A DNA stretch of 64,000 nt from Azoarcus sp. KH32C. GTDB taxonomy: Bacteria > Pseudomonadota > Gammaproteobacteria > Burkholderiales > Rhodocyclaceae. The stretch covers positions 248,001 through 312,000 of the forward strand of contig NC_020516.1 of NCBI RefSeq assembly GCF_000349945.1, read 5' to 3'. Below the pieces are notes generated by a model. It was not told where the DNA came from and did not search any database. It saw only the letters and a list, made by a program, of their open reading frames with translations. This document shows positions 24,358 through 34,300 of this stretch, in pieces. The position numbers and the translations under genes are program-made. The first letter of the stretch is position 1. Each line of letters starts with the position of its first letter.

Positions 24358-26208
24358 TCAGCGGGGCGACAAGGTAACCTCTATGCGTTCGCCGAACCAT
24401 GCCACGTGTTCGGAGACCATCTGAAAGGCGACTCGAGAACTGGTCGTCAGGGTGTCTGTTATTAGAAGCTCTGTCATGGTCGTGTCTTCCAATGATCCGA
24501 TGTCATCGTGAATTTCCCCGCGACAGGAAATATCTCCGGCGTGTTCGTTGCACCCGAACCGGACCGAGCCCGCGATGCCGCCGGCCGATCGTCGGGTCAG
24601 CCACGTTCCTTCCCCGGTGTTGCCGGCGACAAGTCGGGCAAGTACGGGCGCGTTTGCACGCACGGAGACTTCGTCATCGGCCTTTACTTTTTGCCACGCG
24701 CCGTCGGCATTCCGGATTTCAATGGAGGTCCATTCTGCGTTCAGGCACTTAGGGGGGCAGGCGCCGTTGTTTGCAACGTTGCCGACACAGGTCGGGGCCT
24801 CCTTCGAGGTCGCTCCGGTGCAGGATGTGCGAACCCCCACGCGCGCAGCGCTGTTCCCAAGCCGTGCCAGTTCCCGGGTCCCTGTGTCATACATTCTCCA
24901 GTCCCCGGCTGCGGCATCACGGTCGACAACGATCCAGTCGGAGTAGCTCCGCAGGTCCGCACGAATCCCGACCATAGCCTCATTCAGAAGCCGGGCGGCA
25001 GGGCGAATCTGGCCGGAATCATCCCGATCCGGACGGTCGCGAACAATGCCGAAGTCGGACTTTTCCGTGTCCTTAGGGTTCTGGGGGCGAGTGCCGACAA
25101 ACCACCAAGCGGCCCCACCATTGGACGCTGAGCCTCGAATCATTTCAAAGATGGATGAGTAGAAGGCAGCTTGGACCTCTTCATTGCAGAGCGGACATGA
25201 GCCATCCGCATTGGCCGCGTATTCGGCCCAGAATATCGGTTTGCCAACGTCGGCATAGGCGGCGGTAAACCGTCCGCGGTTCAATATTTCAGCGCGATTG
25301 GATACGGGCAGCGCGTGGGCTTCAGGGGAGACAAAATCGAGATGCTTTACGCCGGCGCGCAGGTCGGGCGGCGCGCCTTTGCATAACTGCCGCGAACCAT
25401 TACCACCCCATCCGCTGCGCGCGCCGATCAGGTGGGTTGTATCGACGGCATGGATGGCCGCCCGGGCAGCGCGGTAACTTGCACTGACCATGTCGTCGAG
25501 GAAGCGCCTAAAGGCGGAAACCTTGACGTTCGGAGTCTCAGCGCACAGTGCCTGGTCGCTCGGAAGGGAAAGGTCGCCGCCAAACGCTCGACGCGCATTG
25601 GCTTCCGTTCCATACGCGCCCGCTAACCAGGCAAGCCAGCGCTGCGTCAGGGCCGCCCGTTCGGTGGCCTCGCCGAAATGGGGCTCCCATGCAATGTCAT
25701 ACGCGAATAGTGCAGGTATTCCGGCGAGCGCACAGGCTTTGGGCAGTTGGGCGAGGCTATTGGCATCCGGAAGCGGCAGCTTGGAGCCGGTACCGATATA
25801 CAGATTGACGAGGAGACCATGCTTTGCCGCGCGCGCGAGAAAGTCCCGGATATTGGCGCAATCATTTGGGTCGGGTTTGCCATTGGCGCCCACTGCGGCG
25901 ACCGAAACCAGATTGGCTCCCAGGGCTTGGATGGTGGCCAGGTCTCGATCGACGATTTCGGCTCGATAATGACCGGATTTCAACCAGGACTCCGGGAAGC
26001 TCGCGGGGAAATAGGCCGGGAAATAATTAACTCCGTTGAGTATGACTTCCCGGCCGTCTTGAACAAAGCGCTTGCCGTCGACCTTGACCGGCGTCAGGAA
26101 CTGCACGGCGCCCGTGTCCGCGCGTGCGAACGCTGCCGGACTGCAAAGCAGTCCGGCGCATGCCGTGGCGCACACGATCGCCGCAAAATTCCTGATGGCT
26201 TTGAGCAT
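24358..26208 (-). CDS. Secreted glycoside hydrolase (clan GH-A/GH5-like)
   Basis: 616 residues from the ATG at 26208; an in-frame ATG at 26250 lies inside the upstream gene. Signal peptide LKAIRNFAAIVCATACAGLLCSPAAFA. The TIM-barrel part has REVILNGVNYFPAYFP, an Asn/Trp-Glu site AYDIAWEPHFG (likely acid/base) and GKPIFWAEYAAN (likely nucleophile). The C-terminal ~100 residues are a beta-sandwich ending MVSEHVAWFGERIEVTL, similar in pattern to the end of the neighbouring sulfotransferase fusion. A hydrolase inside a capsule locus may trim, release or recycle the polymer. Substrate unknown; family number not certain. Confidence 0.7.
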   Translation of the reverse strand: MLKAIRNFAAIVCATACAGLLCSPAAFARADTGAVQFLTPVKVDGKRFVQDGREVILNGVNYFPAYFPASFPESWLKSGHYRAEIVDRDLATIQALGANLVSVAAVGANGKPDPNDCANIRDFLARAAKHGLLVNLYIGTGSKLPLPDANSLAQLPKACALAGIPALFAYDIAWEPHFGEATERAALTQRWLAWLAGAYGTEANARRAFGGDLSLPSDQALCAETPNVKVSAFRRFLDDMVSASYRAARAAIHAVDTTHLIGARSGWGGNGSRQLCKGAPPDLRAGVKHLDFVSPEAHALPVSNRAEILNRGRFTAAYADVGKPIFWAEYAANADGSCPLCNEEVQAAFYSSIFEMIRGSASNGGAAWWFVGTRPQNPKDTEKSDFGIVRDRPDRDDSGQIRPAARLLNEAMVGIRADLRSYSDWIVVDRDAAAGDWRMYDTGTRELARLGNSAARVGVRTSCTGATSKEAPTCVGNVANNGACPPKCLNAEWTSIEIRNADGAWQKVKADDEVSVRANAPVLARLVAGNTGEGTWLTRRSAGGIAGSVRFGCNEHAGDISCRGEIHDDIGSLEDTTMTELLITDTLTTSSRVAFQMVSEHVAWFGERIEVTLSPR

Positions 26209-26221
26209 GGCCGGTGAAAGC

Positions 26222-27523
26222 TTAGCGGAAGACCGAGAGCGGCGCGGCAATCGGGGAGATCAGGGCCGGCTGGCCTTTTCCTCCCCAGCGCGCCAGGATT
26301 GAGGAAAACACCTTCGCTGCATCCGCGATGATCCCGGTTTGCTCGATCCTGCTCTTCATCGCAATGATCCTTTCCGCGTAATGGTCGGCGCGGAACGTCG
26401 CCGCTGCGTAGCCCCTTGCGCGTTCGCCCAGGGCGATGCGCGCGGCGGGGGCATCCACGAGCTGTTCGAGGGCTGATCGCAGCGCTGCGATCTCTTCCTG
26501 CGGCGCTATCTTGATCACGCAGTCGTCCGGAAGGTCGCGATAGAACCCCGTATCCGTCACGATGGCGGGTTTGCCATACAGCATTGCCTCGATGGTTGAC
26601 GCTGACGCCGCTTCCAGGGCCGGCCAGCGCAGGCAGCACATGAGGTCCGCTGCGTGAATTTCGGCGGCGAGCGTCTTCCCGTCCACTTCGCCAGTGATGG
26701 CTACGCGGACGCCGAGGGCACTTGCCTGGGTTTTCAGGGTCCGGGTCATTTCGGGCGAAATGGAACCCACGATGCGGAAGTTCACGCGCTCGCGCAATCG
26801 CTCACTCGAACCAATGGCCTCGATTACGCTGGCATGGCGTTTGTTCGGGTTGACGTGCCCAATGGTCAGAATCGACATGGACGTCTTGTCCGCCGCAGGC
26901 CGCTGTGCGTTTTCGGGCGCCGCTTCGAGGAAGGGCGCGTCGTAGGGCAGCGGCACAACTTCAACCGGGCCGTGACATGCAGCGGCGATACGGCTCACCG
27001 CCCAAGTGGAATGGACAATGACGCCAGTCGCCATTGCCGCAATCCATTCTGTCATCGGCGCGACTTCGCTCGCATAGTTGATAAAGGAAGACGAATCGGC
27101 ATGGTCAAAAAAACGATGGGCAACGGTTTCGTCGTAAAGCCTAGTCAATAATTGCTTGGCGCGCGGGCGTCCCATGAGTTCGGCGCAGGACCAGAAGAGG
27201 TGACCGAGAAAATTGTCGTGTAGAGAAACGAGCCCGGGGAGCTCGGGCATCCACTCCATGCATCCGCGGTGATAGCTAAAGTTATCGCCGACTTGATAGA
27301 TCACTAGATTGCTGGTTAGCGCTTTGGCGCGAATGCGATCAGGCTGGTTCCAGTCGATAAGCTCGACCCCGAAGTCGTGGACGGGATGATCGAACAAAGC
27401 CGGATCCTCCGATCGCACGACCGCGATGGCATGACCTTGCCGCTGCAATTCCGCAACGACGAGGGCTGATACGCGACCAATTGCAGAAGGTGTAAGACAA
27501 GGGGTGAAGAACAGGATATTCAT
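26222..27523 (-). CDS. GT4-type glycosyltransferase
   Basis: 433 residues. GT-B fold: N-terminal MNILFFTPCLTPSAIGRVSALVV, linker VVPLPYDAPFLEAAP, donor half with ILTIGHVNPNKRHASVIEAI and a divergent E-x7-E region RWPALEAASASTIEAMLYGKPAIVTD. The start ATG overlaps the stop region of the GT downstream in coordinate by 4 bp (translational coupling). It is one of three consecutive glycosyltransferases that probably build the repeat unit from GDP-perosamine and related sugars; the acceptor and linkage cannot be read from the sequence. Confidence 0.85.
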   Translation of the reverse strand: MNILFFTPCLTPSAIGRVSALVVAELQRQGHAIAVVRSEDPALFDHPVHDFGVELIDWNQPDRIRAKALTSNLVIYQVGDNFSYHRGCMEWMPELPGLVSLHDNFLGHLFWSCAELMGRPRAKQLLTRLYDETVAHRFFDHADSSSFINYASEVAPMTEWIAAMATGVIVHSTWAVSRIAAACHGPVEVVPLPYDAPFLEAAPENAQRPAADKTSMSILTIGHVNPNKRHASVIEAIGSSERLRERVNFRIVGSISPEMTRTLKTQASALGVRVAITGEVDGKTLAAEIHAADLMCCLRWPALEAASASTIEAMLYGKPAIVTDTGFYRDLPDDCVIKIAPQEEIAALRSALEQLVDAPAARIALGERARGYAAATFRADHYAERIIAMKSRIEQTGIIADAAKVFSSILARWGGKGQPALISPIAAPLSVFR

Positions 27524-28557
27524 CCGAGCAACCTCTCAATCGTGGCAGGCCAGGTGATTTCCATGTCCAGCCACAGCTTGCGGGCGGCCAAGCCCATCGC
27601 TTCAATATTCGCGGCACCGCTGCAAGCCGCCTCCAGCGCCGTTGCGAGGGAATCGGCACTGGGTTCGCAGACCCACCCGGTTTCCCGATCATGCACCAGT
27701 CCCAGGACCCCGCCGCTGTCGTTGGTGGTCAGAATGGGCTTGCCCGCAGTGGCCGCTTCCATGGCGACGTAGCCCAGCGAATCTTCGTCATAGGGCAGAT
27801 AGGCGCACGCGCTGGCTTCATTTACGTAGCGGGCCAGTTCGCTTCGGTCGAGGAAGCGGAGCGCAAGGTGTACCCGATCCTGCAGGCCAAGCTCCTCGAC
27901 GAGGCGGTGCAGTCGCTGCGCGTCGGCGGGAGTATCTGGCGGTCCGGCTACCACGAGGCGCACCGGATGCTTGGTTCGGGCCAGGGCCTCTATAAGGAGG
28001 TGCTGGCGTTTCATGCCGTTGACACGGCCTCCGGCAAACACGTAACCCTGCGGTTGCCCGCCGGTAAACAAGTCCGCGTCATTCAGGGGGGGGAGCAAGA
28101 CTTCCGCGTCGAAACCGTTGTAGTGCTTGAGGCGCTGTTGCGTGACGCCGGAATTCGTGAAGATTCGCCGAGTTTCGGCAAAGCACTCGTTATCGGCATT
28201 GCGGATGAGTGTGCGCAGTTCGTCGCCGGCAACGTCCCGTCCGATGTTTGACTGCCCGGCGTCAAAGAGGTCGTAGGCTTGCCGATACTGGTGAAGGAGC
28301 CAGAGCGTCTTGTGCGGATGGCGGATCAGGTAGGCCGGAAACTTGAGCGCGATCACGCGATCGACATTCCACAATTCGAACGCGCGCACCATCAGCATCT
28401 GCGCCGGAATTCCGTTCGCGGGTTCCCACTGGAAGGGAATGCGCATGACCTCTGCGTCGTGGCCGGCGATGATCAGGTTCTTCTCGAGATGGGCCGCAAG
28501 CTCCTCGGCGCCGCCCCATACGAAGGGGGCCATGTTGTTAACGATCAGTACCTTCAT
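27520..28557 (-). CDS. GT4-type glycosyltransferase
   Basis: 345 residues. MKVLIVNNMAPFVWGGAEELAAHL opens the acceptor half; the donor half has YVFAGGRVNGMKRQHLLIEAL and a late SACAYLPYDEDSLGYVAMEAATAGKPILTTNDSGG. It overlaps both neighbours by 4 bp. It is clearly homologous to the next glycosyltransferase upstream (28554-29591, which has AYLPLDEDSYGYPSLEASHAAKPILTTSDSGG), so the pair arose by duplication. A run of eight G (28086-28093) in the plus strand lies within codons ~155-158. Confidence 0.85.
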   Translation of the reverse strand: MKVLIVNNMAPFVWGGAEELAAHLEKNLIIAGHDAEVMRIPFQWEPANGIPAQMLMVRAFELWNVDRVIALKFPAYLIRHPHKTLWLLHQYRQAYDLFDAGQSNIGRDVAGDELRTLIRNADNECFAETRRIFTNSGVTQQRLKHYNGFDAEVLLPPLNDADLFTGGQPQGYVFAGGRVNGMKRQHLLIEALARTKHPVRLVVAGPPDTPADAQRLHRLVEELGLQDRVHLALRFLDRSELARYVNEASACAYLPYDEDSLGYVAMEAATAGKPILTTNDSGGVLGLVHDRETGWVCEPSADSLATALEAACSGAANIEAMGLAARKLWLDMEITWPATIERLLG

Positions 28558-29587
28558 GCCAGAAGCCTTTCCAGGACGTGTTGCCAGGAGATGTCGAGAT
28601 CCTTGATCCGCTGCGCGGCGTTTGCGCCCATTTGGCGCGTCTTTTCGCGGTCACGGTAGAGTTCGTCCATGGCCTCAGCCAGCGCCTTGGGGTCGGGATC
28701 GCATACTCGGCCGTTGAGCCCATCGACGACGAGTTCCAGCACTCCGCCGGAGTCCGAGGTGGTCAGGATGGGCTTGGCGGCGTGGCTGGCCTCAAGCGAG
28801 GGGTAACCATACGAATCCTCGTCGAGCGGTAGATAGGCGGCCGCCAGGCAGTGAGCGAGGATTTCGGACTTTTCCTCTTCGGTGATCCACCGATGATCGA
28901 ATATCACCCGGTCTCGAAGCTTGCGGGACGCCGCGGTGCTTTGCAGTTCCTTGGCATAAGCTTCGCCAGCGCTGGCACCACAGAGGCGAAGCCGAACCGG
29001 CGTCCGCGTATACCGCATCGCCTCGAGCAACAGATGCTGGCGCTTATGATGCTCGACGCGGCAGATGTAGACGATCTCGTCGTTGTAGTCCGCGCAATGG
29101 AAGCGCTCTGGCCGGAAAATCGGCGGGTACAGTACCTCGCTGTCAATCCGGTTGTAGCGTTGAAGGCGCTCGGACACGACCCGGGAGTTGGTGAAGACGT
29201 GCTTGGCTTCGCGAATTGCCTCGGTGTCTGCACGGTGCAGGATATCCCGCAGGTTGCGGTGCCGGTCGTCCTCCGGGAAGCCCCGGTAGGGGCTGTCCCA
29301 CAGGTCGTAAAAGACGCGGACATGGTGGATGAACCACAGGATCTTGTGCGGATGCGGGATGGCGTGAGCGGGTGGGCGAAAGCAGATTACTCGGTCGGCG
29401 GTAGACGCCAGATCGATCCAGCGATAGGCGGCCATCTGCGGCAGGATCAAGTCGGGGACGTCGATCTGTGGCAAATAGATGCGCTCGACCTGATGGCCGA
29501 TAGCCACCAGTTCCTCCTGTAGCCACTCGACGATGTTGCGTGCACCGCCGCGAATAAATGGCACGAACGACGAACAGAGAGCAATCT

Positions 29588-29591
<4 letters not shown>
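28554..29591 (-). CDS. GT4-type glycosyltransferase
   Basis: 345 residues, the same length as its downstream paralogue. Begins MKIALCSSFVPFIRGGARNIVEWL; donor-domain IVYICRVEHHKRQHLLLEAM and AAYLPLDEDSYGYPSLEASHAAKPIL. Starts within the stop of the perosamine synthase gene (4-bp overlap). Paralogy to 27520-28557 with both kept intact suggests two similar linkages or the same sugar added twice in the repeat unit (inference). Confidence 0.85.
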
Positions 29592-30690
<1,099 letters not shown>

Positions 30691-30694
<4 letters not shown>

Positions 30695-31332
30695 TTGCTA
30701 GGATTCTCCTTGTAAACGGGTTTGGCCGGATGCCCCAAGGCCATGATCGATGAGGGGATATCGCGTACAACGACGCTGCCGGCTCCGATGGTGGAGCCGG
30801 TTCCAATGGTGATGCCCGGAATCACTACGGTACCGGCGCCCAGAAAGGCACGCGGGCCGACCTCCACATTCCCGGCGAGGGCGCACTGAGGTGCGATGTG
30901 GGCGCAGGTTCCGATATGACAATCGTGGTCGACGGTCGCACCGGTATTGATGATGGCGAGATCATCGATGCGGGCTTCCGCGTTGATGACCGCGCCGCCC
31001 ATGATGGCAATGCCATTGCCAAGCGTGGCGGAGGGGGAAACGATTGCGAACGGACTGATGGCGCTGACCAGTTTGAAGCCGATCTCGCGAGCCTGTCCGG
31101 CGACGCGCTCGCGCAGGTGGTTTGCGCCGATTGCGGGGAAGACAGACCGCCACCCATTGGCGAATAGCTCGTGCAGGTGATGGTCGCCGGAAAGAACTTC
31201 GATGCCGAGGCATCGGTCCGGGCTGCCCGGCCCAGCGACGCAATAGTCCACGACATGGCCGCCGGCGACGAGCAGTTCGATGACGACCTTGGCGTGGCCG
31301 CCGGCTCCAATAACGATGACCCCGCGGCTCAT
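30691..31332 (-). CDS. perB: GDP-perosamine N-acetyltransferase-like (PglD/NeuD/PerB family)
   Basis: 213 residues. N-terminal Rossmann-like piece VIVIGAGGHAKVVIELL, then a left-handed beta-helix of hexapeptide repeats (NGIAIMGGAVINAEARIDD, IGTCAHIAPQCALAGNVEVG, GAGTVVIPGITIGTGSTIGAGS). The catalytic His is probably in ATVDHDCHIG. PglD-type enzymes acetylate 4-amino-4,6-dideoxy sugars with acetyl-CoA, and Caulobacter PerB does this on GDP-perosamine. It directly precedes the perosamine synthase gene with a 4-bp overlap, so the pathway to GDP-N-acetylperosamine is complete given ManC and Gmd. Confidence 0.8.
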
Positions 31333-34300
31333 GACGGTAGCGCCCCCTTATTCCACAGTGGTGAATCAGGCCGGGCGAAAAAGAGATTTATCGAGGCCAC
31401 AGCGTCGAGGGCCGCAGGCGTAGTCTCCCGCAACTCACCTGCGTTGCCATGAATCGTCCGGTAGGTGAAGCCATGTCGCGTGAACTCGGCCAACCAGTCC
31501 GCCGTATTGATGCCGGTACGCCGCAAATGGGAAATGCCGAATTCGGCAATGATTCCAACGTCCGGGCTCCGGTCGAGGACGCCCGCCGCGCCCCTCAGGA
31601 CTTCGAGTTCCGCGCCTTCGGCGTCGATCTTGATCAGCGTTGCCTGAATGTCTCCCGCGAGTAAGGCGTCCAAAGTGACTGTATGCACCGTGACCGTCGA
31701 GTTGTCGGCAGCGTCGCGTTCGTCGAGCGGGAACAGGGAATGATGTCCACTCGTTACCCCGAGATGCAGGGCTCTCTCGCTGTTTGTTTCGGCGGCGGCA
31801 ACAGGATGAACCTGAACCAGATGTGCGACTCCATTCATCCAGCATGTCTTGGAGAGCAGGCGGGCCGTCTGGGGATGAGGTTCGATGGCGATAATCCTTC
31901 CCTTGTTTTGCAGGGCACGTGCTGCAGCGAGGGTGTGGATGCCAACGTTGGCGCCGACGTCTACGAACGTGTCTCCGGGACCCAGCAGTCGCTGGATGAG
32001 TTGGCGGGTGCCAGGTTCCGGATCGGCCGATTCGAGCAGCATTGCAATGAGCGCGTGGTCGTGATCGGCGCACAACAGGTAACCCATCGCCGTACGTACC
32101 AGAACCGAATCGGGACCGCAGGGCACAGCCAACCGGCGGGCTGCGGTCATTGCATAGAGTTCAGTTCTGCTCAGCAGGGGGTGCAGCCGGTCTGCCGTTG
32201 CGCGCGCAAAGTCGGCCGCGGTTGGCTGCATCGACTGAATCGTTGAAAGCGATTCAGCGAATCTGGCGTCGATCCCGCTCCCGAGCCGCTCAAGGGTTGT
32301 GGCGAGTTCGGCGGACGAAGACTGCATCCGCTGCGTGACTTCCTCGTGGGCGCCGAGCGTCGTTGTTTCCATGCGCGAAAGCTGGGAAAGGATCTCCGAT
32401 TCGGTTTCGCGCGCGGTGGCGATCATTTGAGCCGCGGTAGCGTTCAGGTGGTTTTCGGCCGCCGACGTGTGACCCGCGATGCGAGCGCCGGTCTCGGCAA
32501 TATCGGCCGAGAGACGCGTGGCCATCGCGATTTGTGCCGCCAGGGTGTCGGCCTTGAGATCCTGCAATCTGGAAAGAACCGCGGACTCGGTTCGCTGTGC
32601 GGCCGCGATGACTTGCTCGACTTTGGCATCCAGGCATCGTTCGGAGGACGCTGCATGATCTGCGATCAGGTTCGCCGTTTCGGCCATCCCGGTCGTGAGG
32701 CGTGTCGCCACAGTGTCCTGCATGGCAAGTGTCACGTCGCACGCCGACTTGATCTTTGCGGAAATCGCCGATTCAGCATCGTGCAGTGCCGATATCAGCT
32801 TGGCGGTTTCGCCCTCCAGACGATGGCTCGCGGTCGCGCTCTGTTCCAGTACCCGCTCAGTCGCATGGGCAACACGCTGCAAGAGCAAATCCGCAAGATC
32901 CGTCTCTTTCGTGTGGTTGGCGACCATCCGGTTCAGAAGCTGTGCGCGGCTTTCGTCCAGGTCCTTCCGGACTGCCATGCCGAGTTGAGCCGTTTCCCTG
33001 GAGAGGGCTGAAGTCAGTCCAAGAATGTGTCGATCGAGCTGCTTCTGCAATTCATACTGCGCGCGCGCGATCGCTGTGAATCGCGCTAGCAGTGGGGTCT
33101 TGACTTCCGTTGCAAGCGCAGAAAGTGACGCGAGCAGCGCCGAGTGCTGGGCATCCAGACGTTGATGGATCGTCTTCTGGGCCAGCAGCAGATGGCTTGA
33201 ATTAAGGACGTCGATCCGCTTCAGCAGCTCTCCGATTCGTCTAGTGCTATCGACTTCAATTGACGCCGGAATTGAGACGCCAAGCTCCGAACATTCCCTT
33301 GCAATGAGTGACTTCAGTTCATCCGCGTGCTGATGAATCTCGGTCCCGATCTTGTCTTGCATACGTGCCGCCGTTGCCAATTCCGTCAGCAGGGGCATTC
33401 GGATGCCTTCGGCCAGGACGGGAAGCAAATCAAGCAATGAACCGTGGTGTGCGATCTGGCGGTCGCCAATTTCCTTGCCTGTGACGCAAACATCCCTTTG
33501 CACTGAGTCGAGCCGGTGCGAAATCTCTGCTGCCTGGGTTGTATGGGCATCAAGGCGAGTCAGCACGGTACTCAGGACATGCTGCTGAAGGTCAATCTTT
33601 GACTGGACCGACGCGAGTTCAGATTGCTGCTGCATCTGCAATTGCTGAATCCGGGCTCCCGCGGTGCGGGCGTAGTCGAGAGATTTCGCCGCGGTTGCAG
33701 GCAATGACAAGATGTCGACAATCTGGCGGATGACCGGAGCGCGCCGGACGCGCTTCAGGGTTGCCAAAGTCTGCAGGCCGGCCACGCGCGCGCCTGCGCG
33801 CTTGCCTTCCGGTGAAAGCTTCAGGTCAATGAGGACATCATGCCTTGAGTGGCCATCACTTAGCATCGCGAGGTAGTGCGACGCCCCATGTTCGTCGGGT
33901 GCGCGCCCCAGCGTTGCATGATATGCCTTCTGGACGAACGATTCGTCATTCCCCGCCAGAAAGTCACGCAAATGAAGCTTCCGAGCGGCGCACAGTAAAT
34001 CGGCAAACCACGCGATTCCGGGAACTGAGCGTGCTTTCAGTGTCAGATAGGCTATTCGCAGTCTTGCGCAAATCCGCCGGTTCTTCGGGGTGTTTTCACC
34101 GGCTGCGATCTGCCAAAGGATCTGAATGCGCGGAATCCCGTCACGCAAGCGTGATGAATAGTAGTGAAGGCCCGAGGGATCCGCTTCCCGCAGGAGGATT
34201 GTGCGGTACGCCTCGTGAAGGAATGGCTCGTCGGGAAGCGCCAATAGACGATTCAGGTCCGGAAGCGGCGAGTTGTCCGGCAGGGGTGACGGCGTGGACT

